Made by a program: the position numbers and the translations under genes. Shown here piece by piece: positions 42,121-51,337 of a DNA stretch of 64,000 nucleotides. The stretch spans positions 1 through 64,000 of the forward strand of contig JANQLP010000093.1 in assembly GCA_028280515.1 (NCBI GenBank), written 5' to 3'. Under the pieces are notes generated by a model. That model searched no databases. It worked only from the letters and a program-made list of their open reading frames with translations, and was not told the origin of the DNA. Numbering within the stretch: position 1 is the stretch's first letter; every line of letters starts with the position of its first letter. The DNA comes from Hyphomicrobiales bacterium (GTDB taxonomy: Bacteria > Pseudomonadota > Alphaproteobacteria > Rhizobiales > Methyloligellaceae).

Positions 42121-43517
42121 GCCCCGGCACGAACTCGGAAGTGATAACTCTTGGGCCGTGTCAATTGTTCATAGCCGACACGCGACAGTGTGCAGCCGCG
42201 ACCCGATTGGCCGACGCCGGTCCATGCAAGCGCGGGGTCGAGATAGTCACAGCGGTTCATGTAAACCGTGCCCGTGTTGATGCGCTCGCCGATCGCCTCG
42301 GCGGCGCCTTCATCCCTCGTCCAGATGGACGCAGACAGACCGAAGGGGGAATCGTTCATCAGCGCGACGGCCTCCTCGTCGTTCGAAACCGCCATGATTC
42401 CGACGACCGGCCCGAACGACTCCTCACGCATGACGGACATCTGATGGTTGACGCCGGTCAGCACTTGCGGCGCCAGATAAGGTGTGCCGGGCTCGCTTCG
42501 TTCGAATACGTGCTCGTCGATATGGGCCGTCGCGCCGGCCTTGACGGCACCCTCGATCTGTCCGCGCACGAAGTCCGCAGCCTTTGCGTCGACCATCGGC
42601 CCGAGTGTCGTTTCCTTTTTCAGCGGGTTACCCAGCACGTATTCGCGGGTGAGATCGACGAACCCCTCGACAAATCCGTCAAACAAGCTCTCGTGCACAT
42701 AGATTCGCTCCACGCCGCAGCATGACTGACCGGAGTTGAAAAATGCACCGTCAACAAGGTTCTCGATGGACTGTCCAATTCCGGCGTCAGAGCGCACATA
42801 GGCCGGGTCCTTGCCGCCAAGCTCAAGTCCGACACCGATGAACCGGCCCGCGGCCGCCTGCTCCATGGCCGCGCCGCCGGGCACCGACCCGGTGAAGCAG
42901 ACCATGTCGACGAGACCGCCGGATATGAGATCCGCCGTCTGTGTGTGGCTCAGCACTAGATTGTGGAACAGGCCGTCCGGCAATCCCGCCTCTTCAAAGG
43001 CCTTTGCGAAGCGCTCTCCGACCAGCAGGGTCTGGCGCGAATGCTTGAGCAGGACGGCGTTCCCGGCCATCAGCGCCGGGATGATCGAATTGACGGCGAC
43101 CAGGTAAGGGTAATTCCACGGCGCGATGGTGAGAACCAGCCCAAGCGGTTCACGCGCGATGCGGCGGGTGAAGCCCGCCTTAGGCTCGGGCACGATATCG
43201 CCGAGGCTCTCATCGGCAATCGCGATCATGTGGCGCGCGCGTTCCTCGAAGCCGCGCAACTCGCTCTTTCCGTAGGCGACGGGCCGGCCCATCTGCCAGG
43301 CGAGTTCAGGGACGATGTCGTCACCCATGGCAAGCATGGCGTCGACGGCACGGCCGCAGTATTCGGCGCGTTCGGCAACGCTCGCGTTTCGCCATTCGGC
43401 CTGCGCGGCGCGGGCTCGGGCACAGGCCGTCTCGATGTCTTTAGCGCCTGCGATAGGGCGCTCCGCGTAGACAGAGCCGTCAACTGGCGAGATACACTGG
43501 ACCGTCTTTTCGGACAT
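42117..43517 (-). CDS. NAD(P)-dependent aldehyde dehydrogenase
   Basis: A 466-residue ALDH. The glycine motif and catalytic Glu are in GLELGGKDPAYV near residue 237, and the nucleophile Cys is in FFNSGQSCCGVERIYVH near 275. The cofactor helix is in PWNYPYLVAVNSIIPALMAG near residue 130, and the C-terminal core is VPREESFGPVVG-like. It is the first gene of the catabolic operon, with 154 bases upstream of it to the pheT stop that should contain its promoter. In the present setting it might oxidise a phosphonoacetaldehyde- or aminoaldehyde-type product. ALDH families are broad, so the substrate stays open. Confidence 0.92.
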   Translation of the reverse strand: MSEKTVQCISPVDGSVYAERPIAGAKDIETACARARAAQAEWRNASVAERAEYCGRAVDAMLAMGDDIVPELAWQMGRPVAYGKSELRGFEERARHMIAIADESLGDIVPEPKAGFTRRIAREPLGLVLTIAPWNYPYLVAVNSIIPALMAGNAVLLKHSRQTLLVGERFAKAFEEAGLPDGLFHNLVLSHTQTADLISGGLVDMVCFTGSVPGGAAMEQAAAGRFIGVGLELGGKDPAYVRSDAGIGQSIENLVDGAFFNSGQSCCGVERIYVHESLFDGFVEGFVDLTREYVLGNPLKKETTLGPMVDAKAADFVRGQIEGAVKAGATAHIDEHVFERSEPGTPYLAPQVLTGVNHQMSVMREESFGPVVGIMAVSNDEEAVALMNDSPFGLSASIWTRDEGAAEAIGERINTGTVYMNRCDYLDPALAWTGVGQSGRGCTLSRVGYEQLTRPKSYHFRVRAGA

Positions 43518-43671
43518 TGCGGGGACTTTCCGGACAAAAGCGGAAGCGCATTGGGACTTTCGCCGGCACGCTAGTCGAGGATGCGGGCGGAGAAAAATCG
43601 TTTTGGATGATAAGTCCTAACTGCAGCGATTGTCGCGTACCATCGACACCAACGATAGGCGAAAGATCGGC

Positions 43672-46083
43672 TCAGGCGCGCAACTCACCGCCGGTGGCCT
43701 TGGTCACCGCGGAGACAACCTTGTCGGACACCGCGTCGATTTCCGCATCGGTCAGCGTTTTCTCACGCGGCGACAGCGTCACCTCGATGGCGAGCGACTT
43801 CTTGCCCTCGGGCACGCCCTGGCCGGTGAACACGTCGAACAGCGTCACGTCGGAGATCAGCGTCTTTTCCGCACCGCGCGCGGCCCGCAGCAGGTCGCCG
43901 GCGGCGACGCCATGGTCCACCAGAAAGGCAAAGTCACGCCGCACGAGCTGCAGGTCGGTGACGTCCAGCGCCGGTCTTGTCCGCGAGGAGCGCTTCGGTT
44001 CCGGCAGCGCGTCTAGGAAAATCTCGAACGCCGCGACCGGACCGTCGATGCCAAGCCGGTCGAGCACGCGCGGGTGGAGTTCACCGAAATGCGCGAGCAC
44101 CGTCTGCGGCCCCAGTTGCAGCACGCCGGACCGGCCCGGATGGAACCAGGCGGGTGCGGAACGCGCCGCCTGAGCGCTTGCGGCGTAGCCCATGGCGTCG
44201 AGCACCGCGAGGGCGTCGGCCTTCACGTCGAACAGGTCTGCGGGCCGGCCCGCACCGGACCAATGCCGCCCGGCGCCGTTCAGGGTCGCCGTTCCGGACC
44301 GGACACCGGCGGCCGCGAAGTACTGGTCTTCCGGTGCGTCGCCGCGATAGGCCTGACCGATCTCAAACAGTGCCGCGTCGGCAAATCCACGGTCGTGATT
44401 GCGCTGCGCCGCGGCCGCGAGGCCGGGCAGCAGGCTTGGCCGCATGGAAGAGAGATCCGAGGAAATCGGGTTTGCGAGTTCAAGCACGTCCCGTCCGCCG
44501 CCGAACGCCTCAGCCGTATCACGGGGAATGAATGACCATGTCACGGCCTCGACCAGACCGCGTCCGGCAAGAAGCCGCCGCGCCATGCGTGCGCGTTTCT
44601 GCGCGGTGGTCAGGACCGGACGCGCAACGCCATCGACGCGCGCGATCGGCGCCGGGTCGATCTGATCAACCCCGACGATGCGAATGATCTCCTCAACCAG
44701 ATCCGCGGGCTGGGATACGTCGGGACGCCATGTGGGGATCGAGACCTTGTAAGCCGGGCCGTGGCCGGAAAGCCAGAACCCCAGGGCCACCAGCGCCTCT
44801 TTCATCTCCGACTGCGCGAGCTCCACGCCCGTGAGCCGCATCACCTCACTGGTGTCGAACTCGATGATGCGCGCCTCTTCCGGCGGCGTGCCGGCAACCG
44901 TCACATTCGACGCTTCGCCGCCGCACAGATCGAGCACCATTTGCATGGCATATTCTATGCCGGGCACGACGAACGCCGGGTCCACACCGCGTTCGAACCG
45001 GTATCGCGCATCGGACATGAGATTGAGCTTGCGGCCCGTCGCGGCAATGCGGATCGGATCGAAATAGGCCGACTCGATGAACACGTTGACCGTCTCATCC
45101 GAGCAGCCGGACGATTCCCCGCCGATGATGCCGCCGAGCCCGAGCACGCCGGAGTCGTCGGCGATGACGCACATGGTCTCGTCGACCTTGTAGGTGTCGC
45201 CGTCGAGCGCCAGGAATTCCTCACCCGTCTTTGCCATGCGGGCGCGGACAGCACCGGCGAGCTTGTCGGCATCGTACACGTGCAACGGCCGCCCGCGGTC
45301 ATAGGCGATGTAGTTGGTGATATCGGCAAGCGCGTTGATGGGTCGCAGACCGATTGCCTTCAGGCGGTTCTGCAACCAGTCGGGGCTGGGGCCGTTTTTG
45401 ACGCCCTTCACAAGCCGCCCCGAGAACGCCGGGCAGGCGTCCGCCGTGTCCGCGTCGAATTCGAGCTCGACCGCGACCGGGCAGTCGAAGGTGCCGCTCA
45501 CCGGCTTGACCGGATCGTCCTTCAGCGTCCCCATGCCTGCCGCGGCGAGATCGCGGGCGATGCCGCGCACGCCGAGACAGTCCGGGCGGTTTGGCGTGAT
45601 CGCGATCTCGATGACCGGATCGTCGAGACCGAGCAACCCGGCGACCGGCGCGCCCACCTCTGCCGCCGCGTCAAGCTCGATAATGCCCTTATGTTCGTCG
45701 GAGATTTCGAGTTCGCGCTCCGACAGCAACATGCCGTGGGATTCGACGCCCCTGATCTTCGCGACCTTGAGCTCCATGTCGATGCCGGGCACGTAGGTGC
45801 CGGGCGGCGCGAACACGCCCTTGAGGCCGTCGCGGGCATTGGGCGCCCCGCACACGACCTGCACGGTTCCGTCCGCGGTCTTGACCTGACAGACTTGTAG
45901 CTTGTCGGCATCGGGATGGCGCTCCGCCTTGAGCACTTCGCCCACTGTGAACGGCGCAAGCGCGTTGGCAGGGTCGAACACCTCTTCCACCTCGAGCCCG
46001 ATCAGGGTGAGCTTGTCGAGCAGCGCGTCGAGCGTGGCATCCGTCTCAAGATGTTCCTTCAGCCAGCCGAGGGTGAACTTCAT
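43672..46083 (-). CDS. pheT: Phenylalanine-tRNA ligase beta subunit
   Basis: An 803-residue beta chain of the alpha2-beta2 synthetase that charges tRNA-Phe. The tRNA-binding EMAP-like domain is at residues about 40-150 (HPDADKLQVCQVKT), the B3/B4 editing domain at about 200-390, B5 near 400-470 and the C-terminal ferredoxin-fold anticodon-binding (FDX-ACB) domain after about 710 (FPxVRRDFAFLVD-like). It opens [20 protein letters not shown]. Its start overlaps the GrpB-like gene stop by 4 bases, so translation depends on that gene being read. The operon ends here, 154 bases before the aldehyde dehydrogenase gene. Confidence 0.96.
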   Translation of the reverse strand: MKFTLGWLKEHLETDATLDALLDKLTLIGLEVEEVFDPANALAPFTVGEVLKAERHPDADKLQVCQVKTADGTVQVVCGAPNARDGLKGVFAPPGTYVPGIDMELKVAKIRGVESHGMLLSERELEISDEHKGIIELDAAAEVGAPVAGLLGLDDPVIEIAITPNRPDCLGVRGIARDLAAAGMGTLKDDPVKPVSGTFDCPVAVELEFDADTADACPAFSGRLVKGVKNGPSPDWLQNRLKAIGLRPINALADITNYIAYDRGRPLHVYDADKLAGAVRARMAKTGEEFLALDGDTYKVDETMCVIADDSGVLGLGGIIGGESSGCSDETVNVFIESAYFDPIRIAATGRKLNLMSDARYRFERGVDPAFVVPGIEYAMQMVLDLCGGEASNVTVAGTPPEEARIIEFDTSEVMRLTGVELAQSEMKEALVALGFWLSGHGPAYKVSIPTWRPDVSQPADLVEEIIRIVGVDQIDPAPIARVDGVARPVLTTAQKRARMARRLLAGRGLVEAVTWSFIPRDTAEAFGGGRDVLELANPISSDLSSMRPSLLPGLAAAAQRNHDRGFADAALFEIGQAYRGDAPEDQYFAAAGVRSGTATLNGAGRHWSGAGRPADLFDVKADALAVLDAMGYAASAQAARSAPAWFHPGRSGVLQLGPQTVLAHFGELHPRVLDRLGIDGPVAAFEIFLDALPEPKRSSRTRPALDVTDLQLVRRDFAFLVDHGVAAGDLLRAARGAEKTLISDVTLFDVFTGQGVPEGKKSLAIEVTLSPREKTLTDAEIDAVSDKVVSAVTKATGGELRA

Positions 46084-46580
46084 CCGTGCGCCCTCGCCAA
46101 TGTCCGCTCTATGAAGTTTGCCTTGGCCTTTCGATAGGCCTCCATGTCAGCGCCTTCGTGAGAACGTTTGAGTGCGTTGTAGGAATCAAGCAGTGGCTGA
46201 GAACACCGCAGGTTGTCCGCGAAGCGATGAAACGTATCATACTCGGATCCTCGAACGACCAATTGAACGCCGAGCGGAAACGGTCCGGAATCGTCGGTGT
46301 AGCTGGCAAAATTTCTGTCTCTGGGGGAGCCGAGGTTCTTGACGTAATGCTCATCCATTGCACTGCGGGCAGCGGGGAATGCCTTCGGTTCAACGCGTAT
46401 GACGAGATCCACATCACCCTTTGTCAGACATCCGGGGATGGACGTTGCACCGACATGGGATATGGCAGCGTGAAAACCCAGCAGATCCTGCAATTGTGCG
46501 ATCATCGCGTCCGCGAAATTGTTCGCTTCCTCGAAGAGCTGAGCTGCGTCGGCGAGTTTGAATTCCTTATCGCCGCTCAT
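46080..46580 (-). CDS. GrpB-family nucleotidyltransferase-like protein inserted between pheS and pheT
   Basis: A 166-residue GrpB/UPF0157-type protein. The nucleotidyltransferase-fold core is [27 protein letters not shown] near residues 38-64, shown here as [11 protein letters not shown] and [31 protein letters not shown] follows, and the C-terminus ends with [17 protein letters not shown]. The reaction is unknown; related proteins are often linked to dephospho-CoA kinase or of unknown function. It is joined to pheS upstream and pheT downstream by 4-base ATGA overlaps, so it is co-translated with the synthetase. This is atypical, since pheS and pheT are normally adjacent. Confidence 0.9.
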   Translation of the reverse strand: MSGDKEFKLADAAQLFEEANNFADAMIAQLQDLLGFHAAISHVGATSIPGCLTKGDVDLVIRVEPKAFPAARSAMDEHYVKNLGSPRDRNFASYTDDSGPFPLGVQLVVRGSEYDTFHRFADNLRCSQPLLDSYNALKRSHEGADMEAYRKAKANFIERTLARAHG

Positions 46581-47665
46581 GACGACATCCCGCGCGCCAG
46601 CGTCGGCACGTCGAGCACGCCAAAGCCGTAATGTTTGAGCCAGCGCAGATCGGCGCCGAAGAACGGCCGCAGATCGGGCATGCCGTATTTCAGCATCGCC
46701 AGGCGGTCTATGCCCATGCCGAAGGCGAAGCCCTGCACCCTGGCCGGATCGTATCCGACGTTACGCAGAACGTTGGGATGCACCATCCCGCAGCCGAGAA
46801 TCTCCAGCCAGTCGTCCCCTTCGCCGATGCGAACTTCGTCACCGACCTTGGCGTAACCGACGTCCACTTCCATGGACGGCTCGGTGAAGGGGAAGTGACT
46901 GGCGCGGAAACGCATCTTCACTTCGTCCACCTCGAAGAAGGCGCGGCAGAACGCATCGACCACCCATTTGAGGTGGCCCATATGCGTGACCTCGTCGATC
47001 ACCAGCCCCTCGACCTGATGGAACATCGGCGTGTGGGTCTGGTCGGAGTCGCAACGGTAGACGCGTCCCGGCGCAATGACCCGAACCGGCGGGTCATTGT
47101 TCTCCATGGTGCGGATCTGAACCGGGCTGGTGTGCGTGCGCAGCACCAGACGCGATCCGTCCTCGCGCTCGTTGAAATAGAACGTGTCATGTTCCTGGCG
47201 CGCGGGATGCTCGTCGGGAATATTGAGCGCGCCGAAATTGTGATAATCGGTCTCGATATCCGGGCCTTCGGCGATGGCAAAGCCCATGTCGGCGAAGATC
47301 TCGGTGATCTCGTCCATCACCTGGGAGACCGGGTGGATACGGCCCTCGGAGAGCGGCCCTTCCCTGGGCGGAAGCGTGATGTCGGCCTGTTCGTTCGCCA
47401 GGCGCTGCGACAACTCCGCCTCATGCAGCATGTCCTTGCGCGCCGAAAGCGCATCGGACACGCGCGTCTTCAACCCGTTGACCGCCTGGCCGACGGCCTT
47501 GCGCTCGTCCGGCTCAAGTCCGCCGAGGCCTTTCATCAGCTCGGAAATGCGGCCCTTCTTGCCAAGCGCCGTCACGCGCACGTCTTCAAGCGTGACGAGG
47601 TCGCCCGCAGCGGCGACGGCCTCCAGCAGTTCTTTCTCAAGTTGCTCGAAATTGGTCGTTGTCAT
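46577..47665 (-). CDS. pheS: Phenylalanine-tRNA ligase alpha subunit
   Basis: A 362-residue catalytic alpha chain. The N-terminal coiled coil covers about residues 1-90, and the class II catalytic core begins near 100 with [21 protein letters not shown]. Motif 2 lies in DTFYFNE...[13 protein letters not shown] and motif 3 in [22 protein letters not shown]. All active-site signatures are intact. It follows rplT by 44 bases in the infC-rpmI-rplT-pheST order typical of bacteria and overlaps the GrpB-like gene by 4 bases. Confidence 0.96.
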   Translation of the reverse strand: MTTTNFEQLEKELLEAVAAAGDLVTLEDVRVTALGKKGRISELMKGLGGLEPDERKAVGQAVNGLKTRVSDALSARKDMLHEAELSQRLANEQADITLPPREGPLSEGRIHPVSQVMDEITEIFADMGFAIAEGPDIETDYHNFGALNIPDEHPARQEHDTFYFNEREDGSRLVLRTHTSPVQIRTMENNDPPVRVIAPGRVYRCDSDQTHTPMFHQVEGLVIDEVTHMGHLKWVVDAFCRAFFEVDEVKMRFRASHFPFTEPSMEVDVGYAKVGDEVRIGEGDDWLEILGCGMVHPNVLRNVGYDPARVQGFAFGMGIDRLAMLKYGMPDLRPFFGADLRWLKHYGFGVLDVPTLARGMSS

Positions 47666-47709
47666 GGCTCAGGCCATGTAGTGGAAGGACGCCGGGTTCA
47701 CACCCGGTG

Positions 47710-48069
47710 TCAGGATTTCACGGCAGCGGCAGCCTGATCGACCAGCGCCTTGAACGCGGCATCGTCGTGCACCGCAAGATCGGCCAGCATCTTCCGATCG
47801 ATCTCGATGCCGGCCTTGTTCAACCCGTCGATAAATCGCCCGTAGGTCGTGCCGTGCGCGCGCGCCGCAGCGTTGATGCGCTGAATCCAGAGCGCCCGGA
47901 AATTGCGCTTCTTGACCTTGCGGTCGCGGTATGCGTACTGGCCGGCCTTCTCGACGGCCTGGTTGGCGGCACGGAAGGTGTTCTTGCGGCGGCCATAGTA
48001 GCCCTTGGCGGCCTTGATGACTTTGCGGTGGCGGGCGTGGGTCGTGACGCCTCGTTTGACACGTGACAT
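47710..48069 (-). CDS. rplT: 50S ribosomal protein L20
   Basis: A 119-residue basic ribosomal protein starting [20 protein letters not shown]. The conserved [14 protein letters not shown] and [20 protein letters not shown] segments are complete. L20 binds 23S rRNA during early assembly of the large subunit, and in other bacteria also represses translation of its own operon. It lies 50 bases after rpmI in the translation operon. Confidence 0.97.
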   Translation of the reverse strand: MSRVKRGVTTHARHRKVIKAAKGYYGRRKNTFRAANQAVEKAGQYAYRDRKVKKRNFRALWIQRINAAARAHGTTYGRFIDGLNKAGIEIDRKMLADLAVHDDAAFKALVDQAAAAVKS

Positions 48070-48119
48070 GGCGGTGCTCCTGTAATCCTTGGGTGAATAA
48101 GCGGTTCTGCGGGACGGGG

Positions 48120-48317
48120 CTAGCCGTAGGGCAGAAACTTCTTCACGATCCGTGCATCCTGATCCGCCAGGATCGTGGTGCCACGGGCATTGCGGATAAA
48201 CTTCTTGGTGCGCTTGATCATGCCATGCCGTTTACCGGCCTGCTGGGCACGAACCTTTCCGCGCGCTGTGAGGCGGAAGCGCTTTTTCGCACCGCTCTTG
48301 GTTTTGAGCTTGGGCAT
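48120..48317 (-). CDS. rpmI: 50S ribosomal protein L35
   Basis: A 65-residue protein, [20 protein letters not shown] then [20 protein letters not shown]. Length and sequence are standard for L35. The true start at 48317 is preceded by GGAGAC; a longer frame upstream has no ribosome site. It lies between infC (179 bases upstream) and rplT in the operon. Confidence 0.97.
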   Translation of the reverse strand: MPKLKTKSGAKKRFRLTARGKVRAQQAGKRHGMIKRTKKFIRNARGTTILADQDARIVKKFLPYG

Positions 48318-48496
48318 TTTGCTTGTCTCCTGGAAATCATGCGCCATGGGCGCGTTCAAGCATTCTGAATGAACACGGCATGCCCTGCCGGACCATTCGT
48401 GCGAGCGGGTTATAAGCGGGAATGAAAGGCGCCGCAAGTAAGAGCCTTTGCGGACTTAACCTATTGCCCCCCGTGTCGGCGCGTTCAAGCGGTTCG

Positions 48497-49039
48497 TTAC
48501 CTCGGAGCCAGAACCATCACCATCTGACGGCCTTCCAGTTTAGGCTCCGCCTCGACTTTTGCAATTTCGTCGATCTCGGCCTTGACCTTTTGAAGGAGCT
48601 GGACGCCGAGCTCCTGATGCGCCATTTCGCGGCCACGGAAGCGCAGGGTCACCTTGACCTTGTCGCCATGTTCGAAGAACCGGCGCATGTTCCGCATCTT
48701 CACATCATAGTCATGGGTGTCGATGTTGGGGCGCATCTTGATTTCCTTCACGTCGAAGGTCTTCTGCTTCTTGCGCGCCTCAGCCGCCTTTTTCTGCGCC
48801 TGATATTTGTATTTTCCAAGGTCGAGGACCTTGCAGACGGGCGGCTTGGAATTGGGTGCGATCTCCACGAGATCGAGGCCCGCCTCGTCGGCTATCTCTC
48901 TGGCCGCCTCAATCGAGACGGTGCCATGGTTCTCGCCCTGATCATCAATGAGTTGAACTTCTGGGGAATCGATATCCTCGTTTGCCCGAGGTCCTTTCTT
49001 GGTCGGTGCTACTTTAGCCCTGATTGGTCGGCGTGCGAT
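48497..49039 (-). CDS. infC: Translation initiation factor IF-3 with apparent AUC start
   Basis: A 180-residue IF-3, the same length as the E. coli protein. From the ATC at 49039 the frame gives [20 protein letters not shown] if read as an initiator, then [20 protein letters not shown] and on through [16 protein letters not shown] to VMVLAPR. The N-terminal helix, linker and C-terminal [15 protein letters not shown] core are intact. No ATG, GTG or TTG lies in frame between the ATC and the upstream stop; GAGGAG sits 8 bases before the ATC. IF-3 genes commonly use rare start codons (AUU in E. coli) for self-regulation through IF-3 proofreading of the start codon. Confidence 0.9.
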   Translation of the reverse strand: MARRPIRAKVAPTKKGPRANEDIDSPEVQLIDDQGENHGTVSIEAAREIADEAGLDLVEIAPNSKPPVCKVLDLGKYKYQAQKKAAEARKKQKTFDVKEIKMRPNIDTHDYDVKMRNMRRFFEHGDKVKVTLRFRGREMAHQELGVQLLQKVKAEIDEIAKVEAEPKLEGRQMVMVLAPR

Positions 49040-49146
49040 GTGACTTTCTCCTCTATTGCCAAAATCAGCCCGTTACGCGATCTGCTGGCGTTAGCGAGCA
49101 AATCAGCAACAATCCTCACTTCCCGGATCCCTCGTAACGAACTGAA

Positions 49147-49178
49147 TATAGAATCAGAAAGAAGCTTGGCTAAGTCAA
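49147..49178 (-). promoter_or_regulatory. Candidate promoter of the infC-rpmI-rplT-pheST operon
   Basis: On the minus strand TTGACT (-35, 49173-49178) is followed after 17 bases by GATTCT (-10 candidate, 49150-49155), overlapping a TATA-like ATTCTATAT. It lies about 110 bases before the infC start. The -35 overlaps the stop codon of the upstream glycosyltransferase. The 49040-49146 leader contains no gene. Confidence 0.5.
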
Positions 49179-50425
49179 GGCGAAGTGATGCGCGGCGCAC
49201 GTTTATTTTTGTCTCCCATGGCGGCCGCATCGAATGCGGTCACCAGCGCCGAGCGCAGGCATTCGTCGTAGACTGCCAGAGTTTCACGCTTCATGTTTTC
49301 AGAGGAAAACAGCTCCGCAACATGAGCGCGTGCCCTTGTGCCCATTTCGCGCCGCTCGCGCGCAGACAGCGTCAAGGCCTCGGCGATGGCATTGGCGAGC
49401 GCCTTGGGCGCGGAAACAGGCACGATCCAGCCCGTCGCCCTGTCGGCACCGTCGCGCGCCGCGGTCAGCAGGGTTTCCGGCGATGCCCCCTGACGGGTGA
49501 CCACGACCGGACAGCCCATGGCCTGCGCCTCGGCACTGGTCCGGCCGAACGCTTCGGGTTCGGTCGACGCGATGACCGCGACGTGGGCCGCGGCAAAGGC
49601 AGCAGCGATATCGTCACAATGACCGGCGATGATGACCTTGCCGTCGAGTTCATGCCCGGAAATCTGCCGTTTGAGTGCATCCACATAGGCGTCGCGACCT
49701 TGCGCATCCCCCACCATGACGAACACCGCGTCCTTGCCGACATCGCTGCGGCAGAGTTGCGCCGCCGCCTCGATGACATCGTGCTGACCCTTCCAGCCCG
49801 TCAGTCGGGCGGCCTGGAGGACCACCTTGTCGCCGGCGCCCAGACCCCAGTCCTTGCGCACCGATGCGGTCCGGTCCGGCGATACGTTGGCAGTGTTGAA
49901 CCTGTCGAGGTCGACGCCGCGGGGAATGACGCGAATGCGCTCCATCGGCGTTCCGTGCCGGTCATGCACAAGCCGGCCCGTGAACTGCGAGTTGGCGATG
50001 ACGCGCGCGCCGCGGGCCATGACCGAGTTGTAGAGCGGTTTCAGCGGGCCACGATTTCCGTAAGCGCCATGATAGGTCGTGATGAACGGGGTGCCCGTGA
50101 GCCGAGCCGCCATCAATCCGCTCCATGCGGGAGCACGGCTGCGCGCATGGATGATGTCCACACCATGCTCGCGCACGAACCGCGCCAGCCGAAAACCGTT
50201 CGTCACGATGCGCGCCGGGTTCTTCGTCGCGGCGGGAAACAGGAACACATGTCCGCCCGCACCCTCTATATCGCCGGCCAGACGCCCGCCCTCACTCAGG
50301 ACGAACGCCCGCCCTCCGGCGCGCACCACGGCTTCTGTGATTTCCAGCGTCGCCAGCTCCGCACCGCCCGTATCCAGACGCGGGATGATCTGCAGAACTG
50401 TCGCGGCGTGAATGGTGCTATTCAT
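49175..50425 (-). CDS. Glycosyltransferase family 4
   Basis: A 416-residue GT-B fold enzyme. The N-terminal acceptor domain opens ATVLQIIPRLDTGGAELATL, and the C-terminal nucleotide-sugar domain has VVLQAARLTGWKGQHDVIEA near residue 210. The GT4 signature is EPEAFGRTSAEAQAMGCPVV near residue 325. It most likely transfers a sugar in lipopolysaccharide or capsule assembly, a common job of stand-alone GT4 genes. Upstream is an AT-rich stretch of about 85 bases (50426-50509) that separates it from a divergent hydrolase. The stop codon lies within the candidate -35 element for infC. Confidence 0.9.
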   Translation of the reverse strand: MNSTIHAATVLQIIPRLDTGGAELATLEITEAVVRAGGRAFVLSEGGRLAGDIEGAGGHVFLFPAATKNPARIVTNGFRLARFVREHGVDIIHARSRAPAWSGLMAARLTGTPFITTYHGAYGNRGPLKPLYNSVMARGARVIANSQFTGRLVHDRHGTPMERIRVIPRGVDLDRFNTANVSPDRTASVRKDWGLGAGDKVVLQAARLTGWKGQHDVIEAAAQLCRSDVGKDAVFVMVGDAQGRDAYVDALKRQISGHELDGKVIIAGHCDDIAAAFAAAHVAVIASTEPEAFGRTSAEAQAMGCPVVVTRQGASPETLLTAARDGADRATGWIVPVSAPKALANAIAEALTLSARERREMGTRARAHVAELFSSENMKRETLAVYDECLRSALVTAFDAAAMGDKNKRAPRITSP

Positions 50426-50509
50426 TTGTCGCAGAACATGAATACATATATAAAATCAACAATATATCCTTGGTCGACCGCGTCTCACCCCCATTTCTAC
50501 AGCCCTTAG

Positions 50510-51337
50510 ATGAAACAACAGGAAATACAATTTCTAGTTGTAAATGACGGCCCGGGTGAGAACCGCAAGCTCGCCTACCATCACATGCCTGTCCCGCGCT
50601 CGGAAGACCCCGGCATCGTCTGGTTCTGCGGCCTGAACTCGGAAATGACAAGCACCAAAGTCACCGCGCTGAAGGAATGGACCGCCCAAACCCGGCGCTC
50701 GATGCTCAGTTTCGACTATTCGGGTCATGGCAGATCGGACGGTGACTTCGCCGACGGCACGATCGGCCAGTGGTTTCACGAAAGCCTGGTCATGCTCCGG
50801 GACGTCGCGGAAGGGCCGCAAGTCCTGGTCGGATCGAGCATGGGCGGTTGGCTGGTTCTCCTCATCCTGCGCGCGATCGCCAGAAACGATCCCATCGTCT
50901 CGAACATTTGCCGAGTCAACGGCGCGGTCCTGATCGCACCGGCATGGGACATGACCGAAGAACTCATGTGGAAACAGTTCAACGAGGCGGCCCGTGCGGA
51001 CCTGGAAACACAGGGCTACTTCGAGAGGCCGTCTCGGTACGGAGACGGTCCCTACATCATTTCCAGGGAACTTATCGAGGAAGGGCGCAATCACCTGATT
51101 GGCGACGACAGTTTCAAGCCGCCCTGCCCGGTTCGCATTCTTCACGGCGTCAACGACCCGGATGTGCCGTGGAAACACGCCAACAGGCTCAACCATGTCC
51201 TGCAGGGCGAGAATGTCATGCTGAAGTTCATTCCGGACGGCGACCACAGGCTTTCGCGGGAGGCGGACATCGTCAAGCTGTTCGAGATCATCGAGGACCT
51301 CTATCGCTCCCTGAGAGAGAACCGGCTCTACATTTAA
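50510..51337 (+). CDS. Alpha/beta-fold hydrolase
   Basis: A 275-residue hydrolase. The nucleophile elbow is GSSMGG with S110; the acid and His of the triad are in NDPDVPWKHAN and DGDHRLSREADI. Oxyanion and lid-like regions match the ABHD10/palmitoyl-thioesterase-like group (DYSGHGRSDGDFADGTI). Cytosolic, as no signal peptide is seen. It ends with TAA that overlaps the stop of the convergent epimerase by three bases. No pathway context. Confidence 0.88.
   Translation: MKQQEIQFLVVNDGPGENRKLAYHHMPVPRSEDPGIVWFCGLNSEMTSTKVTALKEWTAQTRRSMLSFDYSGHGRSDGDFADGTIGQWFHESLVMLRDVAEGPQVLVGSSMGGWLVLLILRAIARNDPIVSNICRVNGAVLIAPAWDMTEELMWKQFNEAARADLETQGYFERPSRYGDGPYIISRELIEEGRNHLIGDDSFKPPCPVRILHGVNDPDVPWKHANRLNHVLQGENVMLKFIPDGDHRLSREADIVKLFEIIEDLYRSLRENRLYI

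Noticed and set aside
48422-50509. 695-codon plus-strand frame across infC and the glycosyltransferase
   Set aside because: Antisense to two well-supported genes and crosses an AT-rich promoter; no motif found.
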